Of a DNA stretch of 64,000 bases, positions 38,149 through 49,070 are shown in pieces. Position numbers and translations under genes: made by a program. The stretch's first letter is position 1, and each line of letters starts with the position of its first letter. This DNA is from an uncultured Helicobacteraceae bacterium (GTDB lineage Bacteria > Campylobacterota > Campylobacteria > Campylobacterales > Helicobacteraceae): NCBI GenBank assembly GCA_944323755.1, contig CALUTR010000003.1:1-64000 (forward strand), written 5' to 3'. Under the pieces are notes generated by a model, which ran no database searches, had not been told where the DNA came from, and saw only the letters and a list, made by a program, of their open reading frames with translations.

Positions 38149-39288
38149 TTAATCTCTTTGATTGCGTAAAAACGAAGGAGTTTCTAAATCACCTAAATCG
38201 TGTGAAGAAAATAAACTTTCATTTGATCCACTAACTCTTTTTAGTGTGATACCTTGGGAGTTGATACTTGGCCTAATTGTTACATTATTTTCATTAGTAT
38301 CTTTTACTAAAAGCTCTTTTTCAAACCCTGTAACAACCAAAGTCGCTTTTATTTGATCATTAGGTAATTCATTATTGTATGCAATACCAAACTTAAATAT
38401 AGCATCTGGATCGAGTTGTTGTTCTATTGCAGTATTAGCTTCGCTTATCATATTAATTGGATAGTTTTCATTGATTTCATAGTATGCAATCGCACCTTTG
38501 GCACCATTAATGCTTATATTGTCTAATAGAGGAGATTCTATAGCTTCTCTTATTGCTTCCACAGCAGAATCTGTCCCACTTTTGTCACCGATACCAATCA
38601 ATGCTAAACCTTTATATTGCATAACTTTTTCTAGATCAGCATAGTCAGTATTTACGCCTCCATTACTTGTTTTGAGTATGATAGATGATATACCATTAAC
38701 CGCCTGTGCTAATATATTGTCAACCAATCTAAAGGAATCTCTCATGCCTAATTGTTTATCAACTGTAGCAAGTAATTTTTGATTTGGTATTACAATGATA
38801 GCATCTGCATATTCTTTTAATTCTTTTACACCTTCTTCAGCAATCTCTTGTTTCTTTTTACCTTCCCAATTAAATGGTTTTGTAACAACTGCTATTGTGA
38901 GGGCTCCAGACTCTTGAGCGGCTTTTGCTATTATCGGGGCTGCACCAGTTCCTGTTCCACCACCAAGACCAGTTGCAACAAATACAATATTTGAATCTTT
39001 TATGGCGTCTAATATTTGATCATAGCTTTCTTCTGCACTTTTTTTACCCACTGAAGAATCCATTCCAGCACCGAATCCTCGTGTAATTCTCTCTCCGATA
39101 AGTATCTTTTTATGAGATTCTGTGTTATCTAGGTGTTGTTTATCTGTATTTACAGCAATTAGCTGAATGTTGTCATATATTCCGTGTATTCTCAAGTGGT
39201 TTATCGCATTGCTTCCACCACCGCCTACACCAATAGCAGTAATTTTCACTTCATTGTTTTGTTCTATTTCTTCTATGCTTATATTCAT
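38149..39288 (-). CDS. ftsZ: Cell division protein FtsZ
   Basis: FtsZ is the tubulin-like GTPase that forms the division ring. The protein has IGVGGGGSNAINHL near the start, the tubulin signature GGGTGTGAAP, and a C-terminal conserved peptide-like tail (LGDLETPSFLRNQ). The start ATG at 39288 is chosen for its AGGGG site. An in-frame ATG at 39303 overlaps the ftsA stop (TAATG) and could also be used through coupling. From 39288 the protein has 379 residues. Confidence 0.95.
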   Translation of the reverse strand: MNISIEEIEQNNEVKITAIGVGGGGSNAINHLRIHGIYDNIQLIAVNTDKQHLDNTESHKKILIGERITRGFGAGMDSSVGKKSAEESYDQILDAIKDSNIVFVATGLGGGTGTGAAPIIAKAAQESGALTIAVVTKPFNWEGKKKQEIAEEGVKELKEYADAIIVIPNQKLLATVDKQLGMRDSFRLVDNILAQAVNGISSIILKTSNGGVNTDYADLEKVMQYKGLALIGIGDKSGTDSAVEAIREAIESPLLDNISINGAKGAIAYYEINENYPINMISEANTAIEQQLDPDAIFKFGIAYNNELPNDQIKATLVVTGFEKELLVKDTNENNVTIRPSINSQGITLKRVSGSNESLFSSHDLGDLETPSFLRNQRD

Positions 39289-39302
39289 ATCGCTACCCCT
39301 CA

Positions 39303-40655
39303 TTAAAATATATTTTTTATCCACTCTATTGCTTTTTCTTTAATTGTATTCTTTTTAAGCTTGATATCAATCTTTTCTTGCTGCACATTTTCTTCATTTG
39401 TTGTTGAAATATTTTTTAAATCACTTAAATCATTATCCTCTTTTAAGTTAGACAATTTTGCATTATCCATACCTTTTTCTTGATTATATTTAAGCTTTTT
39501 ATTTGCATCTAGTTCATAATTTGTATATTTTCCAGAACCATATAGTATCAAGCCTATTGCTGTAGAATACGATGGATCTAATACATCAAATGAGCCATTT
39601 ATATCTTTAGGACTTGCTATTCTAACAGGTAGTCCCTTAAAAATGTTTAACGCCATTTCGGATAAACCTTTCATATTCGACATCCCACCAGTTATAACAA
39701 TACCTGCTCCAAGATTATTTCTTAATCCACTATGTTCTATAACTTCTTCAATTAACATCAAAGTCTCTGATACGCGAGATGTAACTACTCCGTGCAATGT
39801 CTCCAAAGGAATATTTTTGTTTTCTGATGGTATCTCAAGCACGGAATATATATCCTCTGGTGTTAGATCATATAGTGTTATATGTTTTCTTTTTAATTCT
39901 TCTGCAGTAGCAATATTGAGATTTAAAACGGCTACAATATCTTTTGTGATATGTGCTGATCCGACACCCAAAAAGTAATTATATCGCATTGCGTTACCAC
40001 AATGTATCATTATATCACAACTACTTGCACCCATATCAATACAAGCTACGCCTAATTCCTTTTCATCATTTGTAAGAACTGCAATTGATGATGCATATGC
40101 ATTTAAAACAACATCTGTAACTTCTATACCAGCATTTCTTACAGCTTTTTTTAGATTTTCAAGCCCATTTTTTTGTGCAGTGATAATGTGTGTTGATACA
40201 TCTAATCTATTACCATTCATTCCAAATGGATTATCTACATAATCGCTACTATCAACTTTAAAAGAATATGGAAGCGTGTGTAACATTTCATAATTATTTG
40301 GTATTTCAGCATTGTATAGCGCTGTGTGCATCGCTCTTCTTATTTCTTGAATACCTATTTCTTTATTGGATCCGGAGTTACTTGTGATTGCTTGGCTATC
40401 TATGCTTTTTGTATAAGCTCCAGAAATAGATATAACCGCCTGTGATACATTGACACCAGCAATTCTTTTTGCATCACTTACAGATTCTCTAATTGATTTA
40501 CTTGCTTGTTCTATATTTGTTATTGTGCCTTTTTTTACTCCTTGTGCTGGTCGAATACCCATACCTATTATTTGCGGCACACCACCCTTTATTTCTGCAA
40601 TAAGGGAACAAATTTTTGAAGATCCTATATCAATACCAAGAATTATTTGTTCCAA
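39303..40655 (-). CDS. ftsA: Cell division protein FtsA
   Basis: FtsA is the actin-like protein that tethers FtsZ to the membrane. The 450 residues show IILGIDIGSSKICSLIAE (phosphate 1), the 1C-domain region, ACIDMGASSCDIMI (phosphate 2), and GIVITGGMSNMKGL (adenosine). The last residues (KEKAIEWIKNIF) form an amphipathic helix, the known membrane-targeting sequence. It directly precedes ftsZ, as in most bacteria. Confidence 0.94.
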   Translation of the reverse strand: MEQIILGIDIGSSKICSLIAEIKGGVPQIIGMGIRPAQGVKKGTITNIEQASKSIRESVSDAKRIAGVNVSQAVISISGAYTKSIDSQAITSNSGSNKEIGIQEIRRAMHTALYNAEIPNNYEMLHTLPYSFKVDSSDYVDNPFGMNGNRLDVSTHIITAQKNGLENLKKAVRNAGIEVTDVVLNAYASSIAVLTNDEKELGVACIDMGASSCDIMIHCGNAMRYNYFLGVGSAHITKDIVAVLNLNIATAEELKRKHITLYDLTPEDIYSVLEIPSENKNIPLETLHGVVTSRVSETLMLIEEVIEHSGLRNNLGAGIVITGGMSNMKGLSEMALNIFKGLPVRIASPKDINGSFDVLDPSYSTAIGLILYGSGKYTNYELDANKKLKYNQEKGMDNAKLSNLKEDNDLSDLKNISTTNEENVQQEKIDIKLKKNTIKEKAIEWIKNIF

Positions 40656-40656
40656 A

Positions 40657-42105
40657 TTATGAATCCTTTTTAAGATAGTTTATTATTTTATATTCTTTAG
40701 CTAGAAAATCAAGTATAGCGCGCTCCATTAAATTGTATTTAATATTGTTTAATACTTCTAATTCTTTGCCAAGCTGTTTATTGTTTATTCTTTGTTCTGT
40801 GATTTTATATAAAATAGCTTTATTGGGTAGCAATAAATACCCATTTTTGGAATCTGAAGTAAATATCTTGTTTAATAGCTGTTGCACTTCAAATTCATTT
40901 AAGTTTTTAATTTGTCTTGTTTGACTCATAGAAATAAAGCCTATATCTTGACCTTTGAATACATTTACTTTAGATTCTACTTCTTTTTTTATAGCATTTT
41001 GTTTTGCTACTTTTTCATAATCTTTTTTTACTATATCTTTAACTTCATCAAAACTTTTTGTCTCTTGTGGGAGTTTTTTTATTACTTTTATTGATATGAA
41101 TTTATCACTATCAAATAATGGTTTAATTATATCCCCCTCATTTGCTAGATCTATGGCATTTATGATTTCATTATTTGTATTACTTTCTGATATGATTGTT
41201 TTTGTTCCGTTAATTTTATTATTTGTAAAATCATTGTATGTTTTTAGGGCATCTTTTTGTGCTTCTCGTTTTTGATAATCTTTTTTTACATCTTGTTTTA
41301 TATCATCAAATTGCAAAATAGTGCCATCTTGCATATAGTTTGCTTTGTTTGCGTCATAATATGCTAGTAATTCATCTTCTGTGATTTCTGTATTTTGTAT
41401 TTTTGTCTCAATTAGTTCTACTTCAAACTCTCTATCTTTTTTGTAATTATCTTTGTTTTCATTGTAATATTTTTGTAAATCATCATTGGTGATATTTATT
41501 TTTGCATTATTTATGATCTCAATAGATACTCTATCTTCTAGCTTATTTGGTAGTGAAAGTAGCTCTGTTTCTAGCGGTGTCAGCGAGCTAGGAATGATAT
41601 CTATGATTTTTTTGATCAATAAATCTTTTTTTATTAATTCTTCAAATTCTGCGACTTTTATTCTACTTTGTTTCAAAAAATCTTCATATTTTGCTCTGCT
41701 AAATTGCCCCTTTTCCTTAAATGTATCATAGCTATGCAATTCCAATGCTATATCTTCATTGCTTATTCTAATTCCAGAATCTAGAGCAAAATTTTCAAGT
41801 AATGCTTTGTTTATTAGTATTTGCAAAGCTTCATTTTCTAATCCCATTTTTTTTGCTAATTCTTCATCTAGTGGCTGCCCTAGAGTATCCTGATATTTTT
41901 TATTATATTGTTCATAAATGCTTTGATATTGTCTATTAAAATCATCAATGCTAATTTTTATGTTACCAACTTCTGCGACATTAGACGCTGATGAAGAAAA
42001 ATTATAAGCACCCCAGCCAACCATAGTCGCAGCGATAAAAGCAATACTGCTTATCCAAACAGTTACAATGAGGTATTTTCTATGCTTTTGCATCCAAGTA
42101 ATCAT
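40657..42105 (-). CDS. PpiD/SurA-N-type membrane-anchored periplasmic chaperone
   Basis: The protein starts with a short cytoplasmic part and one membrane segment (MQKHRKYLIVTVWISSIAFIAATMVGWG), then a SurA_N_3-type chaperone region (about 40-180) and a helical C-terminal half, the layout of PpiD. I do not see a clear parvulin active-site motif, so it may be a chaperone without isomerase activity. The frame extends to 42150; the ATG at 42105 (MITWMQKHRK) fits the family start better. H. pylori has a similar gene directly upstream of ftsA. Confidence 0.75.
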   Translation of the reverse strand: MITWMQKHRKYLIVTVWISSIAFIAATMVGWGAYNFSSSASNVAEVGNIKISIDDFNRQYQSIYEQYNKKYQDTLGQPLDEELAKKMGLENEALQILINKALLENFALDSGIRISNEDIALELHSYDTFKEKGQFSRAKYEDFLKQSRIKVAEFEELIKKDLLIKKIIDIIPSSLTPLETELLSLPNKLEDRVSIEIINNAKINITNDDLQKYYNENKDNYKKDREFEVELIETKIQNTEITEDELLAYYDANKANYMQDGTILQFDDIKQDVKKDYQKREAQKDALKTYNDFTNNKINGTKTIISESNTNNEIINAIDLANEGDIIKPLFDSDKFISIKVIKKLPQETKSFDEVKDIVKKDYEKVAKQNAIKKEVESKVNVFKGQDIGFISMSQTRQIKNLNEFEVQQLLNKIFTSDSKNGYLLLPNKAILYKITEQRINNKQLGKELEVLNNIKYNLMERAILDFLAKEYKIINYLKKDS

Positions 42106-42179
42106 TTTATACCGAGTTCCTACAAATAAATATTTCTGTATTTTTATCAATAAAAAAATGCCATTTTAACAAAAAAGAG

Positions 42180-42185
42180 TATAAT
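42180..42185 (+). promoter_or_regulatory. -10 box upstream of bioA
   Basis: TATAAT lies 42 bases before the bioA ATG, following an A-rich stretch, as in promoters of this phylum where the -35 box is weak. Position and sequence fit, but there is no further evidence. Confidence 0.5.
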
Positions 42186-42227
42186 TTGCTAGATTCCACT
42201 ACTAAAATATAAGGCTTATAAGTATAA

Positions 42228-43520
42228 ATGAATATCGCTAATCTTATTAATGATGACTTGCAATTTATTTGGCATCCTTGCACTCAAATGAAAGATATGC
42301 AAGATTTTCCGTTATTGCCAATTAAGCGTGGCAAAGGTGTCTATCTGTATGATTTTAATGACAATAAATACATTGATTGTATTAGTTCGTGGTGGGTGAA
42401 TCTATTTGGTCATAGCAATGATTATATAAATTCAAAGATTAAAGAGCAACTTGAAACTTTAGAGCATATTATTTTTGCAGGATACACACACGAGGGGATT
42501 GTAAATTATTCTAAACGCATTATTTCAAAACTTCCAAATGGATTGGATAAATGTTTCTATGCTGATAATGGTAGCTCTGCAGTTGAAGTGGCATTAAAAA
42601 TGAGTTATCATTTTCATTTATTGCAAGGAAATAGGCGAAATATATTTTTATCATTAGAGAATTCATATCACGGAGAGACGATCGGTGCTTTAAGTGTTGG
42701 TGATGTAGGGATTTATAAAGATATATATAATGATATTTTGATTTCAAATATAACAACAAGATTACCAAAAGATTCTAGTGCTAATGAAATAGAATCTGCC
42801 TTGCATAGCCTAGAAACATTACTTGTAGAAAATGATAATAAAATCTGTGCTTTTATTATTGAGCCTTTGATACAATGTGCTGGAGGAATGAGATTTTATC
42901 CTAGCGAGTTTGTGTTTAAGGCAGCAAATCTATGTAAAAAATATGGTGTATGTGTGATATTTGATGAAATTGCTGTTGGTTTTGGTAGAAGTGGATCGAT
43001 GTTTGCGCTAGAAGAGTGCAATGTTGTGCCTGATTTTCTTTGTTTATCAAAGGGGATTACCGGAGGATATCTGCCTTTGTCTGTTGTTATAACTAGCAAT
43101 GAAATTTATAGCGCTTTTTATGGGGATTATAGCAAGGCATTTTTGCATTCTCATAGCTATACGGGCAATCCTTTATCCATTGCTTGTGCAAATGCAACAC
43201 TTGATATTTTTGAAAATAATAATGTAATAGCAAATAACAAGATTCTAAGCAATTATATATTTTATAAATTTCAGGAATTAAGCAATCTAAATATGGTCTC
43301 AAATATTAGGCGTCAGGGTATGGTTTTTGCCTTTGATTTAAATGGTAATTTTGATAGAACTATTAGTCTAAAATTTTCACAATTAGCATTACAGGAGGGT
43401 TTGATTATCCGCCCATTGGGTAATGTTGTGTATTTTATGCCACCATATATTATTACAAATGATGAAGTTGATTTTGTTGTAGATGCTTTAATGAAAATTT
43501 TATATAAATTAAATATGTAA
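42228..43520 (+). CDS. bioA: Adenosylmethionine-8-amino-7-oxononanoate aminotransferase
   Basis: BioA is a PLP enzyme making 7,8-diaminopelargonate in biotin synthesis. The 430 residues include the family-specific start FIWHPCTQMKD, the substrate region SSWWVNLFGH, VIFDEIAVGFGRSG and the PLP-binding lysine in LSKGITGGYLPLS. It is divergent from the ppiD-like/ftsA/ftsZ group, as in H. pylori. Confidence 0.95.
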   Translation: MNIANLINDDLQFIWHPCTQMKDMQDFPLLPIKRGKGVYLYDFNDNKYIDCISSWWVNLFGHSNDYINSKIKEQLETLEHIIFAGYTHEGIVNYSKRIISKLPNGLDKCFYADNGSSAVEVALKMSYHFHLLQGNRRNIFLSLENSYHGETIGALSVGDVGIYKDIYNDILISNITTRLPKDSSANEIESALHSLETLLVENDNKICAFIIEPLIQCAGGMRFYPSEFVFKAANLCKKYGVCVIFDEIAVGFGRSGSMFALEECNVVPDFLCLSKGITGGYLPLSVVITSNEIYSAFYGDYSKAFLHSHSYTGNPLSIACANATLDIFENNNVIANNKILSNYIFYKFQELSNLNMVSNIRRQGMVFAFDLNGNFDRTISLKFSQLALQEGLIIRPLGNVVYFMPPYIITNDEVDFVVDALMKILYKLNM

Positions 43521-43540
43521 ATTTTAAGCATATATTTTAT

Positions 43541-43556
43541 AAGATTCTAGAATCTT
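43541..43556. repeat. 16-base perfect palindrome in the bioA-pyrH gap
   Basis: AAGATTCTAGAATCTT is two copies of the over-represented heptamer, AGATTCT (43542-43548) and AGAATCT (43549-43555), abutting head to head. It is 20 bases after the bioA stop. With TTTC following it may act as a weak bioA terminator. Confidence 0.6.
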
Positions 43557-43588
43557 TCATAACTTTAATTTTAGGTAATTTATTTTAG

Positions 43589-44353
<765 letters not shown>

Positions 44354-44368
44354 TTAAAGGAGTGTAAA

Positions 44369-44587
44369 ATGGACAGAATTGAAGATATTCTAGAAAAAGC
44401 ATTAGAAAAAGTTGATAATGATAGATATAAATTATCTTGTTTTGTATTTAGTAGAGTGAAAGAGCTAGGCGATGGTGCAACTCCACTTGTAAATATGGAT
44501 GTGACAAAATACAAATTAGCAGATATAGCTTTAAAGGAAATTGCAGAAGGTAAGATTCTGCTTGATAGAATAGATAGTATAGAGTAA
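44369..44587 (+). CDS. rpoZ: RNA polymerase omega subunit
   Basis: The 72-residue protein fits the RpoZ family of this phylum, which assists RNA polymerase assembly and is part of a ppGpp-binding site in other bacteria. Visible are [15 protein letters not shown] and the helix [16 protein letters not shown], matching the conserved omega core. It lies directly before spoT, as in many bacteria, and has an AAAGGAG site. Confidence 0.88.
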   Translation: MDRIEDILEKALEKVDNDRYKLSCFVFSRVKELGDGATPLVNMDVTKYKLADIALKEIAEGKILLDRIDSIE

Positions 44588-44601
44588 ATTATTGTAAGGT
44601 T

Positions 44602-46755
44602 ATGAATTTATTTTCTTCATTTTCTGATATTGATACTATAGAGAAAGCAACTGATAGATTAGAAAATATATTATTTTATTCTATGTCTCCAAAGATTAGA
44701 AATGCTTTGAATTTTTGCGTTGTTGCGCATGGTGGACAAGTGAGAAAAAGTGGTATTCCATATGCTATTCATCCGATACTTGTATCTTGTATTGTTGCAT
44801 ATTATGGTGGCGAAGAATCTATGATATGTGCTTCGTTGTTACACGATGTTGTGGAAGATACAGATTATAGTATAGATTGGGTGAAAGATGAATTTGGCGA
44901 TGATGTTGCTTCACTTGTTGATTGCTTGACAAAAATAGTTGATATTAGAAAAGAGGAACTTCCATCTGATACAAATGAAAAAATAGTTGCCTCTGCTTTA
45001 TCTTTTAGAAAGATGTTGTTAGCTTCCATAAAAGATGTCAGAGCTCTTGTTATAAAAATAAGTGATAGGCTTCATAATATGCTAACTTTAGATGTTTTAC
45101 CAAGAGATAAACAAAGGCGTATTTCAGAAGAAACACTTGTTGTTTATGCTCCGATTGCCCATAGACTTGGTATATCATCTATTAAAAATGAATTAGAAGA
45201 TCGGAGTTTTTATTATATTTTTAGAGATGAATATAATAGAATTAATGAATACCTAAATGAACATCGGCAGAATCTCATATTAAAATTAAACACATTTACA
45301 TCCAAAGTTTCTTCTTTGTTAATGCAAGATGGATTTTCAGATTCTGATTTTAGGGTAGAAAGTAGAATTAAGCGCCCTTATTCTATATTTTTGAAAATGC
45401 AAAAAAAAGGTGTCAGTATTGATGAAATACTAGATTTACTTGCTATTAGAATTATTGTTAATAATGATATTGATTGTTATAAAATATTAGGGATTATCCA
45501 TTTGAATTTTAAGCCAATTGTATCAAGATTTAAGGATTATATAGCATTGCCAAAAGAAAATGGCTATCAGACGATACATACTACAGTGTTTGATGAATCA
45601 TCAATTTTTGAAGTGCAAATAAGAACGCTAAATATGCATCATTCAGCAGAATTTGGTGTAGCTGCTCATTGGAAATATAAAAATACAGGTATGACGCCAT
45701 CTACTGATTGGATTTCAAATTTGCAATATCAAGATAATAATATAGAAGAGTTTTATGAATTAGCAAAAAATGATCTATACAGGGAGGATATTGTTGTGTT
45801 TTCACCAGCTGGAGATACATATACGCTACCTGTTGGTGCTGTTGCTCTTGATTTTGCATATGCAGTTCATACTAAACTTGGAAGTTGTGCAAAAGAGGCA
45901 TATATTAATAACCAAAAAGCATCGTTGCTTACTGCATTAAAAAGTGGAGATATAGTAAAAATTATAACAAGCGATTCTATTGTTCCTAAATGCACTTGGA
46001 TTGATGCTGTAAAAACTTCTAAAGCAAAAAGTAATTTAAAATTGCAATGTTCTCATAAAATAAAAGAAATAGAACAAAAAAGTGCAATTAATATCATTTC
46101 TACGATATTTTTTGATCAAAATATGAATGTGGTAGAAAATTTTGTAAAGGAAAATAATTTATTTCAAACAATTGGCAAGGCTTCAAAAGAGCTTGATTAT
46201 CTGATAGATTTAGAAAATAGAATAAAAAATCATCTAAAAAATAATGTGAATTTCTTATCTAAGATTAGATTAGATAGATTAAAGTTAAAAAAGCAAGAGT
46301 TTGGAAGTCTTATTATTTATTCAAATCATACCATTGCAGAGACATTATTTGATTATTGTTGTCGTCCAAAGCATAATGATGAAGTATTGGCTATTAAAAA
46401 TGGCTCAAAGGTTTTTATACATCATAAATTATGTGAAAGGGCATTTTTAGAGGTTTCAGAAGGTGCTAGAATGGTTTTTGTTCACTGGAAAGATGATGTA
46501 AATTCCTCATATAAAGTCATAGTCGCGCTAGAAGGCAAAAAGGGAACTTTGGCGGAATTTTTAGGAACACTTGTAAAATATGATTGCAATGTTATTGGTG
46601 TATCGTATAATGGCTATAAAAATCAATTTATGACCACTTGTGAGATACTATTTGAGACACCAATTCACGATACGAAAACATTAAAAAATATTCTTATGAA
46701 AAAGTATAAAATTGTTGATTTTTTTAATCTTAAAGACGCATATATACAGCAATAA
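44602..46755 (+). CDS. spoT: Bifunctional (p)ppGpp synthetase/hydrolase SpoT (Rel)
   Basis: This is the single long RSH protein typical of the phylum, controlling the stringent response. Domains in order: HD hydrolase (about 30-190, with SLLHDVVEDTDY), synthetase (about 230-340, with KRPYSIFLKMQKKG and ENGYQTIHTTV), TGS (about 390-450, DIVVFSPAGDTYTLP), a helical region and a C-terminal ACT domain (about 640-717). The hydrolase HD residues are intact, so both activities are expected. Confidence 0.94.
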   Translation: MNLFSSFSDIDTIEKATDRLENILFYSMSPKIRNALNFCVVAHGGQVRKSGIPYAIHPILVSCIVAYYGGEESMICASLLHDVVEDTDYSIDWVKDEFGDDVASLVDCLTKIVDIRKEELPSDTNEKIVASALSFRKMLLASIKDVRALVIKISDRLHNMLTLDVLPRDKQRRISEETLVVYAPIAHRLGISSIKNELEDRSFYYIFRDEYNRINEYLNEHRQNLILKLNTFTSKVSSLLMQDGFSDSDFRVESRIKRPYSIFLKMQKKGVSIDEILDLLAIRIIVNNDIDCYKILGIIHLNFKPIVSRFKDYIALPKENGYQTIHTTVFDESSIFEVQIRTLNMHHSAEFGVAAHWKYKNTGMTPSTDWISNLQYQDNNIEEFYELAKNDLYREDIVVFSPAGDTYTLPVGAVALDFAYAVHTKLGSCAKEAYINNQKASLLTALKSGDIVKIITSDSIVPKCTWIDAVKTSKAKSNLKLQCSHKIKEIEQKSAINIISTIFFDQNMNVVENFVKENNLFQTIGKASKELDYLIDLENRIKNHLKNNVNFLSKIRLDRLKLKKQEFGSLIIYSNHTIAETLFDYCCRPKHNDEVLAIKNGSKVFIHHKLCERAFLEVSEGARMVFVHWKDDVNSSYKVIVALEGKKGTLAEFLGTLVKYDCNVIGVSYNGYKNQFMTTCEILFETPIHDTKTLKNILMKKYKIVDFFNLKDAYIQQ

Positions 46756-46769
46756 AGGGATAAAACACT

Positions 46770-47978
46770 ATGGAATCTAAAATAAATAATGCATTAAATG
46801 AAATACAAAGGGGAGTTAGCGAGATCATTGGTATTGAATACATCAAAGATTTGGTTAGCAGCTATTTTAAAAATGGCAAACGCTTTATTGTGAAGGCTGG
46901 TTTTGATCCGACTGCACCAGATTTGCATTTAGGTCATAGTGTGCTTTTGCAAAAGCTTGCTACATTGCAGAGATTTGGCGCAAATGTAAAATTTTTAATT
47001 GGTGATTTTACGGCTACTATAGGCGATCCTAGTGGAAAAAGTGAGACAAGAAAAGTATTGAGCAGAGAAGAAGTATTAAAAAATGCTAAAACTTACGAAG
47101 ATCAAGTTTTTAAAATTCTAATGCCAGAGCATACAGAGGTGTGTTTTAATTCTAAGTGGTTAAGTGCGCTAGGTAGTGAAGGAATGCTTCAACTTACAGG
47201 TAAATTTTCTGTTGCGCGAATGCTTGAGAGAGATGATTTTGCAAAGCGATACAAGGAAAATCAACCAATTAGTATTGTTGAATTTATGTATCCATTATTG
47301 CAAGGCTATGATAGCGTTATGCTTGATTGCGATATTGAATGTGGTGGCAATGATCAAAAGTTTAATTTGTTGGTTGGTAGGAGTATGCAGCGTGTATATG
47401 GCTTAGATAAAGAACAATCTGTGCTTATGATGCCGCTTTTAGAAGGGCTTGATGGTGTGAATAAAATGAGTAAAAGTCTTGGTAATTATATAGGAATCAC
47501 TGATAGCCCGAATGATATGTATGCAAAGATTCTAAGTATTTCAGATGTGATGATGTGGCGTTATTATGAACTTATTAGTGCTATTAGCATTAATGATCTA
47601 AATAAACTAAAAGAAGATGTTGCAAATGGATTAATCCACCCAAAAAATGCAAAAGAGAATCTAGCATTAGAGATTGTAGAACGATATCATTCTAAGGATT
47701 GTGCAAAAAATGCAAAAGAGAATTTTGATTTGGTTTTTAGTCAAGATTCTATACCTAAAGATTTAGATGAATTTAATACAGAATCAAATATTTGGATTTG
47801 TAAATTGCTAGTTGATAGTAAAATGTCCTCTTCTAGTTCGCAAGCAAGAAGAGATATTCGTGCAGGCGCAGTAAAGATTGATGGTATCAAAGTGCTAGAT
47901 GAGAATCTTAAGCTTAAATCAGGTATATATGTAATCCAAATTGGTAAAAGAAAATTTTTGAGAGCTATTATAAAATGA
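46770..47978 (+). CDS. tyrS: Tyrosyl-tRNA synthetase
   Basis: The 402-residue class I synthetase has HLGHSV for the HIGH motif (about residue 52), KMSKS near 231 and a C-terminal S4 RNA-binding domain (about 335-400). The tyrosine site region KAGFDPTAPDLHLGH marks the TyrS group of the longer (TyrZ-like) kind. It overlaps the following gene by four bases. Confidence 0.95.
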   Translation: MESKINNALNEIQRGVSEIIGIEYIKDLVSSYFKNGKRFIVKAGFDPTAPDLHLGHSVLLQKLATLQRFGANVKFLIGDFTATIGDPSGKSETRKVLSREEVLKNAKTYEDQVFKILMPEHTEVCFNSKWLSALGSEGMLQLTGKFSVARMLERDDFAKRYKENQPISIVEFMYPLLQGYDSVMLDCDIECGGNDQKFNLLVGRSMQRVYGLDKEQSVLMMPLLEGLDGVNKMSKSLGNYIGITDSPNDMYAKILSISDVMMWRYYELISAISINDLNKLKEDVANGLIHPKNAKENLALEIVERYHSKDCAKNAKENFDLVFSQDSIPKDLDEFNTESNIWICKLLVDSKMSSSSSQARRDIRAGAVKIDGIKVLDENLKLKSGIYVIQIGKRKFLRAIIK

Positions 47979-49069
47979 ATAATGTATTATTTAAATCATT
48001 AAAAATTGGTAAACATACTATTAAATATCCAATTATACAAGGTGGTATGGGTGTTGGTATAAGTTGGGATGAGTTAGCAGGTAATGTATCACTGCAAGGT
48101 GCTTTAGGGACTATTAGTTGTGTTGGGACGGGTTATTATAAAAAAATGCATTTTGCAGATAGAATTGTACGTTCTAAGCCGTTTGAAGCGATTAATTTTT
48201 ATTCAAAGAATGCATTAAATGAGATTTTTAGAAATGCAAGAAAAATATGTGGAAATGTTCCGCTTGCAGCTAATATTCTTTATGCTATTAATGAGTATGG
48301 TAGAGTTGTAAGAGATGCTTGTGAAGCTGGTGCAAATATCATTATTACAGGTGCTGGACTTCCTACAAATATGCCAGAATTTACAAAGAATTTTCCTGAT
48401 GTTGCACTTATTCCAATTGTCTCATCTGCAAAGGCATTGCGCATTATTTGCAGAAGATGGAAGGATCGATACAATAGGATTCCTGATGCTGTGATTGTAG
48501 AAGGTCCATTAAGTGGCGGTCATCAAGGATTTAAATATGAAGATTGTTTTAAAGAAGAATTTCAACTAGAAAATATCATACCAAGTGTAATTGAAGAGGC
48601 AAAATTGCAAGGAAATATCCCTGTAATTGCGGCAGGTGGTATTTGGGATAGAGATGATATAGATAAATTTTTAGCACTAGGTGTTTCTGGTGTGCAGATG
48701 GCTACTAGATTTTTAGGTACTTATGAATGCGATGCTAAGGCGTATTTAAAAATTATGCCAAATCTAAAAAAAGAAGATATTAAGCTTGTAAAATCACCTG
48801 TTGGTTATCCAGCTAGGGCTATTAATATAGGAGTTTTAAAGGCTATAGAAGAAGGTACTGCACCAAAAATATCATGTGTTAGTAATTGTGTCAGCCCTTG
48901 CCAACGAGGTGTAGAAGCCAAAAAGGTAGGGTATTGCATTGCTGATAGATTAGGTGATGTTAGCTATGGGAATCTTGATACAGGATTATATTTTACAGGT
49001 GCAAATGGTTATAGAATTGAAAAAATCATAAGTGTTAAAGAGCTTATAGATGAGCTAACTAGGAGATAG
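47975..49069 (+). CDS. Nitronate monooxygenase / 2-nitropropane dioxygenase-like flavoprotein
   Basis: The 364-residue protein has the FMN TIM-barrel pattern: PIIQGGMGVGISWDELAG at the start, IVEGPLSGGHQGF and the phosphate-binding VIAAGGIWDRDDI. It belongs to the nitronate monooxygenase superfamily; relatives include enoyl-ACP reductase FabK. The physiological substrate is unknown. It has the same position after tyrS as in H. pylori. Confidence 0.85.
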   Translation: MNNVLFKSLKIGKHTIKYPIIQGGMGVGISWDELAGNVSLQGALGTISCVGTGYYKKMHFADRIVRSKPFEAINFYSKNALNEIFRNARKICGNVPLAANILYAINEYGRVVRDACEAGANIIITGAGLPTNMPEFTKNFPDVALIPIVSSAKALRIICRRWKDRYNRIPDAVIVEGPLSGGHQGFKYEDCFKEEFQLENIIPSVIEEAKLQGNIPVIAAGGIWDRDDIDKFLALGVSGVQMATRFLGTYECDAKAYLKIMPNLKKEDIKLVKSPVGYPARAINIGVLKAIEEGTAPKISCVSNCVSPCQRGVEAKKVGYCIADRLGDVSYGNLDTGLYFTGANGYRIEKIISVKELIDELTRR

Positions 49070-49070
49070 A

